64,000 nucleotides of DNA from Channallabes apus (GCA_030522415.1 CM060124.1:23422454-23486453), one strand, 5' to 3'; shown: positions 40,530 to 52,965, counted from the stretch's first letter. Notes: generated by a model not told the origin, from the letters alone. Numbers and translations: made by a program.

Positions 40530-43500
40530 ACTTAATATTTTGCATACTTTAGTAGATTTGTACAACAGTTTAACAGTATATATAATATAATATAATATAA
40601 TATAATATAATATAATATAATATAATATAATATAATATAATAGTCGCTATAAATGTTTTATTGCCTTGCATGTCAGGACCTCGTTCAATAGTGAGGGTAA
40701 AGTTGAGACAGAACTCGACAGATCGATGCAGTTTATGAGGACGTTGTATGGGTCTTTCATTGTAAAGTGAGAGTGGAGCCGAAAGACAAAGCTATCAATT
40801 TACCAGTCAGCCTTCATTCCAAACCTCAATTATGGTCACAAGCTCTTGGTAGTGTCTGAAAGAATGAGGTTGCAGATTTTGCTATGAAATTAGTCAGTAA
40901 AGATGGTTCGGATCCCCCCAAGGCATGTCCGGCATAAAGAATAGCCTGGGGAAACCAAGGCCTATATTGAGAGCTTATACAGTAGCACTTGCCCCAATCA
41001 TGCCCTGCTCAGCCCTTTGAGGATGTTAAGCTTGCCCTGCCTCTTACAATGACATGATGCTCTGGTCAGGCCCTCCCCAACTGCTCAAAACATTGTGTTA
41101 GTGTGTTATTGTGTTTGAATCAAATAAATGAGCAAATTTGAGGATCTGATTGATCGAGACAAGGGCCAAATTGTAATAGCTAGACAACTGGCACAGGACA
41201 ACTCCAAAACGGCAGCTGCAGTGGGATGTTCTGCATCTGCCATGATAGGACATACCAAAAGTGGTTCAAGGAAGGAAAACCAATAAACCGGGTGATGGAC
41301 AGCCAAGGCTCACTTATACACATGGGGAGTGAAGGCCGGCCTGGGTGCTCAGATCCAATAGAAGAGCTACTGTAGCTTAAACTGCTGACAAGCTTAATGC
41401 TGTTTCCAATAAAAAGGTGTACAGAGGATCACAGTTTTAGTGGAAAAAGAGGGAACCTACTTAGTATTAGGCAGTTGGTTATGATGTTATGCCTGATCGG
41501 TGTATATATTGCCACAATAAAATTATTATTACTTTTTTTTTTTTTTTTTAGAAAACTCCAGTCATGTTCAAAAGTTAGTATCCCCTCTTTTAATTATATG
41601 TATTTTTGCGTATATACATAATCAAAATAATTTGATTCTATTGCATCTCGGCAAATACAACCACAAGATCACACCACCTTTTTTTTTTAACTGTGCAATT
41701 ATTCATTTACCAATAATTAAGCCAAAAGGGTAAAAAAATGTGGGCAGTACTGAGTACCCCTTACTGCTTCCACAGATTTCAAGAGGGTAAGTTGCAGCCA
41801 GATGCTGATAATCATCAGCCCTTAATTAATTGATCATCAAGTTTTGGCAGGTTGCTGGTCCGGAGCATACAGGAGTGTTAACACAATGCCAAGAGTGAAG
41901 ACATACTGTAAGCAATGGTCTTAGAGAACCAATTGTTACCGCACATCAATATGGAAAGGACTATAAAAACCAATCTTTCCATAAGAGTGGACATCCCAGC
42001 ACATTCACCCCAAGGTCAAACCCCAAGAGCTACCATCTCAGTCCCTACAGGTGTCAATAAGCATTTTAAATGTGAAAGTCCATGACAGCACATTTAGAAG
42101 AAGAGATATACAGTATTGTATGGTTTGTTAGGAAAGGTTACCAGGAGAAAGCTTCTTCTTTCTAAAAACAAATGGAAAACCACAAGCCATAAGCCTTCTG
42201 AAAAATAAATGTCCACAGTGGAGCTGTTTGGCTGTAAAGCCCAGTGCTGTTTTTGGCAAAAACCAAACACCATTTTAGCAGAAACACCTCATACTCACTG
42301 TCAAGCAGTGGAGGGATAATGATTTGGGCTTTTTTTCAACCATAGGAACTTTGCACCCTCCAGTCAATGAGTCAACCATGACCTCCTCTGTATACCAGGG
42401 TAGTCTAGAGGCAAATGTGAGGCCATCTGTCCGGCAGCAAGTTTGGATCATGCAACAAAACAATGAGCCAAAGCACACCAAATCTACATCTGAATTGCTG
42501 AAAAAGGAAATAATCAATGTTTTTGGAATGGCCAAGTCAAAGTGCAGACCTCAATCCAAGTTAAATGCTTTAATGGAATGTTAAGAGAGCTGTGCATAAG
42601 CGAATGCTCAATAACCTCAATAAAATGAATCTACAGTAATATTATAAAGAAGAATGGACCAAATGTCCTCAACAATGATGTAAGAGACTGATAAAGTCAC
42701 TAAGGAAATTATTCCTTTAATGTATTGCTGCTAAAGGTAGATCTACAGGTTGTTGTATCATGGGGGTACTTCTTATTGCACAACCTTTGTTTTTATTTTT
42801 TTGTTAAATAAATAATTGCACAAATTGAAATTGAAAAAAATTACAGTATATTTGTTGTTTGTCTAAGGTTGTATTTGTAGGTTGTATACTAAGATCTGCT
42901 ATGATTTTTATTTTAGTTTTACAAAAAAAGGGCGGGGGGTATTTAAAAGTTATTCAAAACTAACTTTTGAATATTACTGTATGTCTTAGGAACTGGAAAA
43001 GTTTAGAACATAAAGGAGATAAACGCTGCCTGGCCAAAAAAGTTGCTATTTGAATTTAAATATCACAGGTATAAGATTTCAGTTTAAAAGGGAGCATAAA
43101 GTATTAGGCAATGCAAAAAGGTCACATGGTCTGAGGAGTCCAGACTATACAAGACAGATTGATGCCTCTGAGGAAGTGCATGAAGTAACACACTCATCAT
43201 GCATAGTGCCCAAGTGTACAAGACTCTGGAGGCAGTGTGGCAACAAATGGCAATCTGATCACATGAATTTACTGACCAGCTTATCCCATCTGTTTTTTTT
43301 TTTTTTTTGGCCATACAACAACAAAGCCAAGATGCATGAGGCATATAAGCTGAGGAATAACTTTCCTGCATGAATTGGCCGCCCAAAAGACCTGATCTTA
43401 ACCCTGTTAAAAGTCTTTAGGAGGTGCTGGAGAAGCTTATGAACTGAAGTCTCAACCAAAAATGGAAGCAACGCTGGACAGAAATAAATGTGACTTTGAA

Positions 43501-46500
43501 GAAGGTTATTGAAAAACATGGTGAATGTGTACTATAATCAAATCTAATCATCATCCCACAAAATATAGTGTACTTTTTTTGTTGGCCAGGCAGTGTAATT
43601 GTGCATGGACACTTACCTCCAAATTCTCAGGAGTTGGGTGCTTCCACATATACCCAAGAAGAAATTTACTGCAAAAAGTGCCCAGTTCTTGGGAATGATC
43701 ACTAAGCAGTACCGAGACCAAATGAAGCCTAGGAAATAATATTGAAAGCAGGAGAAAGCAGGTGATTAAAAAAATTCTTTTGTAGGCACTTTTACAGGTT
43801 TTTACAAGTGTAGCACTGTTTCTGTTGCTATTTCCACACATGAAAGAGGACACATGTGCCCTGAAATGAGAAACTACCTGTGGCAGTGATGACACACGAT
43901 TGGGAGAGACTCAGCTTTTCTGGTGGACGTGTCAAATCAGAAAAACCAGCAAAAACCAAGCTCTGCAGAGAGACGATACAGAGTACACATATGTGTACAA
44001 GCTCAGTGAGAGCTGTGACGGAAAAACAAAAAAACTAAACAAAAACAGTCATCAGTGACATCACCAATAACCTCTTTTGAATCTATAATTGAGCAAAGAC
44101 TTAATGATCAGAAATTAAATCTGAAATTATTTACAAATAAAATAGAAAAAGGTTGTCATGGCATAAGAATCCATTCCATTGTTTTGAAACTTCTAAATGA
44201 GTTATAAAGCAGCTAACTTCCTTCAGAGGTCATATATTTAGATGAATGGAATGCACATGTGTTCAATTAAAATGTCAAGTGATCTCAATATTAAAAGGCC
44301 TGTTCCTGGAAGGCCCCAGTGTTACAGCATTATGAACACTAAGGAGTAAGTATTGATCTGGGTTTGGTTAAAAATATCCCAAACTTCAATCATCCTAAAG
44401 AGCACCATTAAATCCAAAAATGGAAACAACACATATGATAATGATGAGGAGACAAGAGAAGTGTGGTTACAAAAAAAAAAAAAAATCCTGGATAAGGAGA
44501 ACATTAGTCACAGAAGCAAACAAGAAGCCACGAGGACCTCTAAAGGAGCTCCGAGGAGGAATTCTGTTCATTGGGCAACACCAGTTGGACACTCTGGCAT
44601 TTATGAAAGATTGTCAAGAACAAAGTCTGTTTAACAAAGTGCCAACTCTAACACAACCCAACTTAAGAAGTTAAGAATCAACCTAAGAAGACCATAGTCT
44701 CTATAGTCCGTGGTGCTGGGAATGCTTTTAATAGCAAAGCCTGGGAAACTGGTTGGGATTGTACTTGTAAAGCAAGAAGTACTGCAACCAAATCCAATCC
44801 TAGGAGAAAACCTGCTCTAGTCTGTATAAGATTTGAGACATTGGCAGTGCCCTTTAAACAGAACAAAAATCTAGGTTTACTGTTGTATGGGAGTGGGTCA
44901 CAAACAATAATGTGTCTTACGACCCCCAGTCTAGGGTCCAGGGACGCAACAAACATCCGCACGTAACATCTGAATGCACTAGGATGGCTCAGTCAAGTCC
45001 ATGTTCACCACCTTTTGAATCTGTGACAAGAGTTTTTTTTATTGCTATTAAACAACTACCAGAAAAATGCCATTTTTTCCAAGAAGGAATGGACAAAAAA
45101 TATTGCCTCAAGATGGTTACACCTAATAGAGACCAATTCTGACTGAGATGCACGCAACAGTAATTGCAACCTAAGCTGGACATTAATAATTATTGCGAAT
45201 TATATATTGCTCAGGCGGCACGGTGGTGTAGTGGTTAGCACTGTCGCCTTGCACCTCCAGGGTCCGGGTTCGATTCCCGGCCAGACTCGATTCCCGTCTC
45301 TGTGTGCATGGAGTTTGCATGTTCTCCCCGTGCTTGGGGGGTTTAATTGGCGTTCCCAAATTGACCATAGTGTGTGAATGAGTGTGTGTGTGTGTGTGTG
45401 CTCTGCGATGGATTGGCACGCTGTCCAGGGTGTACCCTGCCTCGTGCCCTGAGTCTCCTGGGATAGGCTCCAGGTCCCCCACGACCCTAATACAGGATAA
45501 AGCAGTATAGAAGATGAATGAATGAATATATCGCTCAAAATGTCCTCTGGTTCTTCATATTACAGTAGATTTGCATAAGCCATTAAAACAACTCCAGCCA
45601 GGCAGCTGACAGATGGATAAGCTTATGGTACCAAAATAGCTTTCTGCAATATTTGACTAGACTGCCTACTGAGTAGTTTATAGTCTGAATATCAGTTGAG
45701 AGAGAGAGAGAGAGAGAGAGATTTAATAAGAAGGTACCTCACCCATTTTAGAACCGGTGCCCAGAAGAAAACTGTCTTTGGTCCTAGAAAAACAAACAAA
45801 ATGTTGCTCTACAGAATATAAATAATAGCATTTACTTTTGCTCTCTATAGGGGGAGTTCATGAGCAAATATTATGTAAAGCACCATTTCCATAAGTTATG
45901 GGAAATAATGGATGAAGGCTAAGATAGTAGCATTCTGGAGGCATTCTGGATAAAGGACACAAATCACCTACACTGAAAACATTTTATGCTCTTATTCATA
46001 ACATCAGAGGTGATATTAATTTAGATGTGTAATATTATTCAAGGAATTCCAAACTTGTTAATTTCTATGCTATGTCCATTGAATAACAAAACAAATGTGA
46101 AAGATCCCAAAAGTTTGGATCCACAGGCAAACAATCAAATGATTTAAAACTTGATGTAAAACTTATAACTGGGAATGAGTTCTATTTTATCTTATGTTGT
46201 CAATTCCAAAGAACAAAAAGAATAATGTCAAATTTCATGTAAGGAAATTCCAATGGATCAAGAGTTTTGGGTCTCCGTACTACTGGCCAAATGTACTCTG
46301 AATTGAAACTTGTTAGTCTATTGACTGTACTTGATGTTTTAAGTGGAGGATTGAGATTGACTGATAGTATTTCTTTTTATTTGGGTAATTGTTTAACTTT
46401 TAGTGAGCATAGTTCAACTAAGGCAGTTACCATAATTTAGGCAACCAATTTTTATGTGCAAAAAACTAGTACAGTTAACAAAAGAACAACATGGCTGCAG

Positions 46501-47592
46501 GTGGATTTGGTTTAGAATAAAGCAACAAAAATACAACATAAAAAGATGTGGGGGGGGGGGGCGTACTAACTTTACAAAATCTAGCATAATCAAACATGTT
46601 TGCAAATTGCAAATGTTTTTTGTGATCCAAAATCAATGTTGCACACATGCTTGTGAAAGAACTGAGAAACAAAAGAAATCAATGTTATTTGGAGGATATA
46701 CTGTAGGTCATACAAATACACATTCAATACCTAACATTTTCTTATGGCATTATTGTTTGACAAGCCACAGGGGACAAAAAGTTTGCAAATGTACAAATAC
46801 ATTAAAGTATTATTTTATAGGACTGATATACTAAATAGTATAACAGGAAGTAACTTAATATTTGTTGTTTCCAGGTGCCAATGGACACCATGTAGGTATT
46901 GTTATAGTAATGTATAAAACAGAAAAAAATAAGCAAGGCAAAATGATCCATTTAGTCTCGGTTTAGTATGCATGTGAGCTAGAAAGATAATAACAGTGTT
47001 CTGTTTAGTATCCAGCGTAAATGAGGCACTGGCCTACGAGTTGCTGGCGTTATCTCTTATGCATTGTGCCCACACAGTGTTTGAGTTGATATTGTACATT
47101 CATCACATGCATTGTGACCTTGGAAATAATTCTGCTGTTATTTTATATCTTGATTCAATTCAGTGTTTTTAAAGACTGGAGATCTTTATAACTCAAGCTA
47201 TCAAAGTGAAGTGCTCACAGTCCTGCTTTGAAATCAATTTCCTTGATTAAATATTAGTTTTCCCCCAGTGTTTGCTCATGGCAGTAGAAGGCAGCATGTC
47301 CTGTAACACAGGTGACCAGTAGCACTGTGTGATCAAGGTCAAGCACATTCTTATTTCTCCTACAATACCAGCACACAGGCTGTATACAGTACAGTACAGC
47401 ACTCCTCAGAGGTTCTCTTCATAACCCATTCATCTGGCAAAACTGTAGGAATAAGATGTGGTTACCTGCAGGGTGGTTGTACAGAGGTCGCAGTTTTGGC
47501 GGAAGCACGAGCTCGATTTTGTCCAGCGTCTTGTGATATGTGACTCTTAGACCGCTGGAAGAATAACGCAGGAAAGCTCGAGCGCTGTTCAT
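40358..47592 (-). CDS. mpc2: mitochondrial pyruvate carrier 2
   Basis: Subunit of the MPC1/MPC2 heterodimer that imports pyruvate across the inner mitochondrial membrane. Five minus-strand exons (47592-47466, 45783-45743, 43962-43878, 43728-43617, 40415-40358) join in phase to 140 codons. The N-terminus has [20 protein letters not shown] and RPLYNHPAG, then [65 protein letters not shown] and YNQQLK. These cover the amphipathic start and three membrane helices of the family; the conserved NHPAG, WAP, RP.EKLS and IPKNW blocks are intact. It is slightly longer than human MPC2 (127), with a few extra residues at each end. Introns contain SINE and Tc1 remnants. Confidence 0.95.
40498..40530. repeat. 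CA microsatellite
   Basis: About 13 CA units in the last mpc2 intron. Confidence 0.9.
40577..40643. repeat. ATAAT microsatellite
   Basis: About a dozen ATAAT/TATAA units, the same unit as the 34949-35050 array. Confidence 0.9.
41100..41410 (+). mobile_element. Tc1-like fragment
   Basis: A short stretch reads in pieces like a Tc1 DNA-binding half ([20 protein letters not shown]). It is heavily decayed and has no termini. Confidence 0.5.
41559..42979 (+). mobile_element. Tc1-like transposon fossil
   Basis: Left end resembles CAGTCATGTTCAAAAGTTAG and the right end is an imperfect inverse, followed by TA (42980-42981). Decayed transposase pieces include [20 protein letters not shown], matching the QQDNDPKHTS block with the catalytic D changed to N. 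Many stops and frameshifts. It lies in the last mpc2 intron. Confidence 0.65.
43024..43595. mobile_element. Tc1-like deletion derivative, 572 bp
   Basis: Inverted ends based on CACTGCCTGGCCAA (left CGCTGCCTGGCC), with TA after the right end. Internally, tggtctgaggagtccagact recalls the WSDES block. Most of the transposase is gone. It lies immediately 3' of mpc2 exon 4. Confidence 0.6.
43617..43728 (-). CDS. mpc2: mpc2 exon 4
   Basis: 112 bp encoding [20 protein letters not shown] and [21 protein letters not shown] acceptor and GTAAGT donor. Nearly identical to the same region of human MPC2. Confidence 0.95.
43878..43962 (-). CDS. mpc2: mpc2 exon 3
   Basis: 85 bp encoding [20 protein letters not shown] and QSCVITATG. 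Acceptor CTGCAG; donor GTAGTT is less common but phase and homology fit. Confidence 0.9.
43963..45201. other. mpc2 intron with a possible old DNA-transposon fragment
   Basis: Between about 44330 and 44660 a segment with gaagccacgaggacctctaa and an A-run (44470-44484) looks like a decayed DNA-transposon coding region, but no clear motif survives. The rest is unassigned. Confidence 0.3.
45214..45526 (+). repeat. Mermaid/Merman-like tRNA-derived SINE, with target duplication
   Basis: GGCGGCACGGTGGTGTAGTG start, GGGTTCGATTCCC B box, GGATAGGCTCCAGGTCCCCC near the 3' end and a GAATGAATGA tail. The flanks atatattgctca (45202-45213) and atatatcgctca (45527-45538) form a 12-bp duplication with one mismatch, as LINE machinery makes. 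A segment around 45340 is deleted relative to the 58.6-kb copy. Confidence 0.88.
45700..45722. repeat. GA microsatellite
   Basis: About 11 GA units, just downstream (in gene sense) of mpc2 exon 2. Confidence 0.9.
45743..45783 (-). CDS. mpc2: mpc2 exon 2
   Basis: 41-bp exon encoding [13 protein letters not shown] after completion of the Gly codon; TTCTAG acceptor, GTGAGG donor. Matches PRTVFFWAPIMKW of human MPC2. Confidence 0.93.
45784..47465. other. mpc2 intron 1
   Basis: AT-rich, with a G-run at 46551-46561. No repeat or exon recognised. Confidence 0.4.
47466..47592 (-). CDS. mpc2: mpc2 exon 1 (start codon)
   Basis: ATG 47592-47590; [20 protein letters not shown] then [20 protein letters not shown] and PAG, GTAACC donor. 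An upstream in-frame ATG at 47658 exists, but the segment between resembles 5' UTR (a CTGCCTCCAG splice-like site at about 47610) and the shorter start fits the family. Confidence 0.9.
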
Positions 47593-47720
47593 ACTGATTC
47601 TAGCGGCCGGTCTGGAGGCAGAGAGAAATGTCCAGTCACGCGGAATCTGCTCGGGCAAACGCGCGCGCAGTCTCCCCGCCCTCCGGTACCACCGATTATA
47701 CAGTAATGTCGTCAGGAAAA
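47593..47720 (-). promoter_or_regulatory. probable mpc2 promoter / 5' UTR
   Basis: GC-rich patch with GCGCGCGC and CCCCGCCC motifs directly upstream of the mpc2 start, in an otherwise AT-rich area. Confidence 0.5.
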
Positions 47721-47958
47721 AGGCGGATAGTCACCAGGCATAAGAGTGGTGCTAAATTATAATCTGTGTCCCACATCATGCGAGACACGAGACAGCAATA
47801 CTGGGGTTATAAATCAGTAATTACTGGATGATTAGTCATTCTGCATCTAATTATTATTGATATTAATATCATTATTATTGTTGCAAAAAAAAGTGGAATT
47901 GTGGAATAACTTAAAAACACGCGACGAATGAGAGGAAAGTGACAGTTAACGCTTCCGC

Positions 47959-47995
<37 letters not shown>
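47721..47995. repeat. flank ending in a GA microsatellite
   Basis: Unassigned sequence ending in a GA run at 47961-47994 that abuts the MITE. Confidence 0.6.
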
Positions 47996-47996
<1 letters not shown>

Positions 47997-48537
47997 AGGT
48001 GTTATGCGCTAAAATGCCCCCCTGCCATGGATTGCCCCCCTACATAATCACTATCACTGATTATATTAGAACATAAATTCATAGGTTAATGGTTTACAAA
48101 TTAAAAATTACATGAGACAATACAATAAAATAAGCAATATGAAAATAAATATGTTGTACATGAAAAAATATAAATATGAATATTTTTTTCTTATACTGTA
48201 CATGTATACTTTTATATTCTTTATTTTATAATAAACTTAGTTTCGTCTAATTTTTCATCATAAACAATATTTATTTTTTATATATAAAAAATTTTATTTC
48301 GGATTTTTTGCATATTCATGTTCAAAGCCCTGAAAAATTAATGTGCCACAAAATAAACATTATACAAGAATTTGTATTAATGGTCTTGACGGCTGCCACG
48401 TGCCTAGGGTTTATTATAATTGTAATATCATATTTGATAATAATAAACCTATGAATTTATGTTCTAATATAATCTTTGATAGCGATTATGTAGGGGGGGC
48501 AATCCATGGCAGGGGGCATCTTAGCGCATAACACCTG
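47996..48537. mobile_element. MITE with about 90-bp inverted termini
   Basis: Both ends are inverted copies starting CAGGTGTTATGCGCTAA, continuing through tgccatggattgcccccc and cataaattcataggtt. It is 542 bp, AT-rich inside and non-coding. The left end abuts a GA microsatellite and I cannot define a target duplication, so the superfamily is open (CAGG ends would suit hAT). Confidence 0.75.
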
Positions 48538-49042
48538 TACAGAATCGTGAACTGCACACTATACAAAGTTACTAGCTTATAGAAACTATAAAAATCTGCT
48601 GTGTGTTATTCAGATTCAGAATTTTATATATTCTGTCCAAAATGACAACAAAATTGTCCTTACAGACTCTACAAACCTCCGCAGCAGGAGCAGAAACAAG
48701 GCATTTCAATATGCGTTTAGAAAAAAGAAGGAACAGTTGCCTCAGAGATCAAAGAAGCTTCAGGCTGTCAGTTTCTAAAAGCCAGGTCAGCTCAACTCTG
48801 ACTCAGTTACTATGGCAACATACTCTTTGAAGCCAGAGCGAGCAGGTGTAACTTACCCCGAGTTTCTTCTCCTCTTTAAGTGGAATCTGCATGTGTCAAG
48901 TGTCCAGTCCACGTGTGGCTGTTTCCTCGGACGGTGGGAGTGTTCTGTTTAACATCAGTGACGCTGAGCAGGTTTTCCACACAGATTCATAATATTCATT
49001 AAAGGAAAAAGGTTCACAGCCAGTATCAGTCTAAGTAATATA
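48538..49042. other. no gene recognised
   Basis: Unassigned sequence between two DNA transposons. Confidence 0.3.
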
Positions 49043-49866
49043 CTCAGCAAAAAAAGAAACGTCCTCTGACTTTCAACTGTTTTAACTTTCAGTAAAAGTA
49101 ATGTGTAAATATTTGTATGAACACTAAAAGAGTCGACACCATAAGACATAAAGTAAAAATGTTTCCCAATGTGTCCCTGAATGAAGGGAGGCTCAAAATC
49201 AGTCAGTACCAGTCAGTATCTGGTGGCCACCAGCTGCTTGAAGTACTGCAGTGCATCTCCTCCTCATGGACTGGACCAGATTTGTCAGTTCTTGCTGTGA
49301 GATGGAGGGATTGTGTGTTCCTGGTGTGACTCGGGCAGTTGTTGTGGCCATCCTGTACCTGTCACGCAGGTGTGATATTCGGATGTACCCATCCTGTGCA
49401 GGTGTTGTTACACGTGGTCTTCCACTGCGAGGATGATCAGCTGTCCTTCCTGTCTCCCTGTAGCGCCGTCTTAGGCGTCTCACAGTGCGGACATGGCGAT
49501 TTATTGCCCTATAGCCACATCAGCAGTCCTCATGCCTCCCTGCAGCATGCCTAATGCACGTTCACGCAGATGAGCAGGGACCCTGGGCATCTTTCTCTGG
49601 GTGTTTTTCACAGTCGGTAGACAAGTCTCTTTAGTGTCCTGCGTTTTTTGAACTGTGATCTTAAATGCCTACTTTCTGTAAGCTGTTAAGGTCTTAACGA
49701 CCATTCCACAGCTGCATGTTAATTAATTGATTATGGTTAATTGAACATGCATGGAAAATATTGTTTAAACTCTTTACAATGAAGATCTGTAAAGTTATTT
49801 GGATTTTTACAACATTATTGTTGAAATACACAGTCCTGAAAAAGGGACGTTTCTTTTTTTGCTGAG
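49043..49866 (-). mobile_element. Tc1-like deletion derivative with TA flanks
   Basis: 824 bp between TA dinucleotides (49041-49042, 49867-49868). Termini CTCAGCAAAAAAAGAAACGT are inverted. The minus strand keeps parts of a transposase with the central catalytic region missing; see the pseudogene entry. Confidence 0.85.
49199..49483 (-). pseudogene. Tc1-type transposase with internal deletion
   Basis: A 95-codon frame joins the DNA-binding part (RYRETGRTADHPRSGRPRVT, then YIRISHLRDRYRMATTTAR) directly to the C-terminus (QQELTNLVQSMRRRCTAVLQ then AAGGH). The DDE catalytic domain is deleted without breaking the frame. Upstream HTH sequence to about 49600 is in other frames. Confidence 0.75.
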
Positions 49867-49868
49867 TA

Positions 49869-51593
49869 TATATATTTTTTATTTTGTATGAAAGGGCATG
49901 TGATCTTTTGTGGTGTATTTTATTGTCTATAGCATTTTTACAGTTAGAGGAGAACTACAGTGCCATAAAAAAGTATTTGCAATTGCAACTTGAAATTGCA
50001 TAGTTGTCACAATTAAATTATTCAGATAATCAAACTAACTTTAATATATTGCAAATATAACTAGAATAAACACAAATTATAGTTTTCAAATGATGATTCC
50101 ATTTATTGAATACAAAAAAGGTTATAACTGTGTAATATTAAAATTATTTTAATGGTCTGAATCATTTAGGTGTGAAAAAATGCTAAACAAAAAAAATCCA
50201 AGAATGGACAAATACTTTTTCACTGCACTGTAAGTCCTACTCAATGAATAATCTTGATGCCAATCCTGACCACACTGCTAGCACATGACCGATGAAAGAG
50301 CAGACAGATATACAATACACCATTGATTCTGACTGACACATTGCCTCCCCAGTGTCAGATAAAGACAATATGCTGTTTTAATCAAGTTTTCTTTATTTCC
50401 ATGTTTGAATTTTCAATTGGCTTCTCCAAGTTAACCTGATTCACAGGGAGCTATAAGAACAAAAAATTACATGCGAAAATGCATTTTATAATATCAGGTT
50501 TAATTACTTTCACTGCAAGTCATCAGCAATGCTGAACAATATATTATGGAGTTATATTATGCTGCGGAGGTGGATGGACTCCCTTCCTGATTTTAATTTT
50601 GAGCATTGCTCTGTTAAGAGAAAAAAGGCACAATATTTATTATGGTACAACACTACAGGTAACTGTTGTTAGTCATTATTAACTGTTAGATTTTATTTGT
50701 AACGTGTATCCCCAATACGCCATCCTGCATTTTTCCTCTTCGATTGTAAAATGATAACTCGGAAAAGTACTCCATGTAATTTGAACTTTGTTTGCAATAA
50801 TATAATGAACATTGTAATGAAATATATTCTCATTCGTGCACATTCTGCATGATATTTTTAGATTTCCGGGATATTTTTGATTCATTTTTAACTGTATCTT
50901 TAAGGAAAGCACACTCCATGTCTGACACTTCCTTCACCATGAACCCTTCAGCTAAAGGGGAGGAGAAACTTATTGTAAATTTAAGTAAATGTGCTAGAGA
51001 GCCGATTAGCATCACAGTTGCAATAATCAAGTTGAACAGGCTTTTCAACTTTTTTAGAAACCAGAAACCCTGAGTTTCCTCGAACTCTTAGTCAACTAAC
51101 TATATCTGAAACTAAACCCACTTTTTGAAATACCCACCAAATGTCAGCTGCTCCATGGTTATACACATAGACATTAAAAGCAGGGAGGCGCCACATATTG
51201 TCCACCATATTGGTCTAGCAAAGTCTGATCCATGTGAAAACAGTTTTTGATCTCTCACTGTTAGGGACATTCAGTGTGACTGAATCATCTTTGCTCTTGT
51301 TGAAATCAAGTTCCATGTGAGACTGAGTAGGCTGGCAATAAACTCGATGCCTGTTTTTGAAGAAATCAACTGTCCACCTCACTGCACTAAGAGACTCTTC
51401 AAAGAGAAGACAGTGTGTTCAAACAGCAAACTCATGTCTACGAAGGCAGCAGCAATGTTGCCCAGCAAGTTTATTCTGACAGGAGTAGATCTGTCATCCA
51501 AGAATGGTCATTTTTGCTCCTCAGTTTGTGAAACAATTTGAAAACTGGAATTTCAGGTCCAGGTAGCTTCTCAGTGTTCTCACCCCCATTCAT
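49869..51593. other. non-coding; weakly coding-like patch around 50830-51540
   Basis: Minus-strand frames around 50830-51048 and 51130-51540 give hydrophobic stretches (IATVMLIGSLAHLLKF) but are interrupted by stops and match nothing I know. They may be a decayed repeat or gene fragment. Confidence 0.25.
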
Positions 51594-52965
51594 CTCTTTC
51601 AGTCAAGTCTTTATTTGCCATTATAAACTTGATGTAGGTCCAATTCCAATTTCTTTTCATGAATTTGTCAATACAAGAGTAAAATTGTCCATACAAAAGT
51701 GAAATTGTATTTGAATTTGTCCATACAAGGGTGAAATTTTTGTCCTCATAATGAGCCATAAACAAATTACCATTAACATTCATGAGCACATACAATAGAA
51801 CACTCTGCTCTAAAGCAATTTAGAACAACACAACTTAATAATAAAAACATTTTAACATTATATAACATATATACAAGCTGCATATTTTTGTGGTATATAT
51901 CACTGTATCTCCTCATTCTGTACTTCTAATTGAGAGACCTTTCCAGGTACCCCGCCTCACTCACAAACTAAAAATCACTCCAACCAGGAAAGTGCAAATA
52001 AGTGATAGACAACCAATCCTGCAAATGACCATTCTTATTTTTTTGGACATGCTGTGCCTCAAAATGCTGGTATGGGCCTGGCTGCCCATGCCACACATAT
52101 ATGTATATGCATATGTCAGTAGAATCATACATAATGAAGCCAAAGTTTCACTTGATTAAGCAGGCCAATGGCAAATAAACTATCAAAGCAAACTTACTCG
52201 GGATATTTGATGGTTGTGGGAATCTTCCGTACTAACATGTTTCACAAACATGTTCTTTTCATCAGTTATGACTCAGACTTTGATGGTAAATGGATGTTTT
52301 TTTTTTTTTAAAGTTGCACGAAAAAAGAATGAAAAGAAAACAAACATTCAGAATGATAAAATTTGCACAGTTTTTAAAATCTATATATCATATAGCAATG
52401 CAATTAATAAAATCAATCATATTATGAAATGCTACTGAATAAATCATAGTTCATTCATAATACTATGAATATATACTGTACAGAACATATACTGCACCAT
52501 TTCACAGGCGCATGTCATTCTTTAACATCTCTTATCTCCCCATAGCCAGTGTCCTCCCTCAATGACTATTGGCCCACTACACAAGCATACACAAATTTTA
52601 AGAGTCAGGTTAATTAAGGAACTTTCTGCCACCTTCTTTGATAGCTTCTCAATGAGAACATCTCTTTCAGTTAAGTCTTTATTTGCCATTATAAACTTGA
52701 TGTAGGTCCAATTCCAATTTATTTTCTTCAAACATGTTCTTTCCATCAGTTGTGACTCAGACTTTGATGGTAAATGGATGTTTTTGTTTTTTAAAAAGTT
52801 GCACGAAAAAAGAATGAAAAGAAAACAAACATTCAGAATGATAACATTTGCACAGTTTTTTTTACTCTATCTACCGTATAGCAATGCCCACTACACAAAC
52901 ATACACAAATTTTAAGAGTCAGGTTAAGGAACTTTCTGCCACGTTCTTTGATAAAGGAACTTTAT
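51594..52965. repeat. nested local duplications
   Basis: A segment containing cattataaacttgatgtagg occurs at about 51617 and 52687. A second unit with gactcagactttgatggtaa occurs at about 52269 and 52751. A third with tacacaaattttaagagtca occurs at about 52587 and 52901. The order and partial overlap imply successive duplications. Coding content is not convincing. Confidence 0.7.

Noticed and set aside
47593..47658. Upstream start for mpc2 at 47658
   Set aside because: The added residues do not resemble the family N-terminus, and the segment looks like GC-rich 5' UTR with a splice-like site.
50830..51048. Minus-strand frame with a hydrophobic segment, possible membrane protein exon
   Set aside because: Neighbouring frames are interrupted by stops, no splice structure could be built, and I recognise no family.
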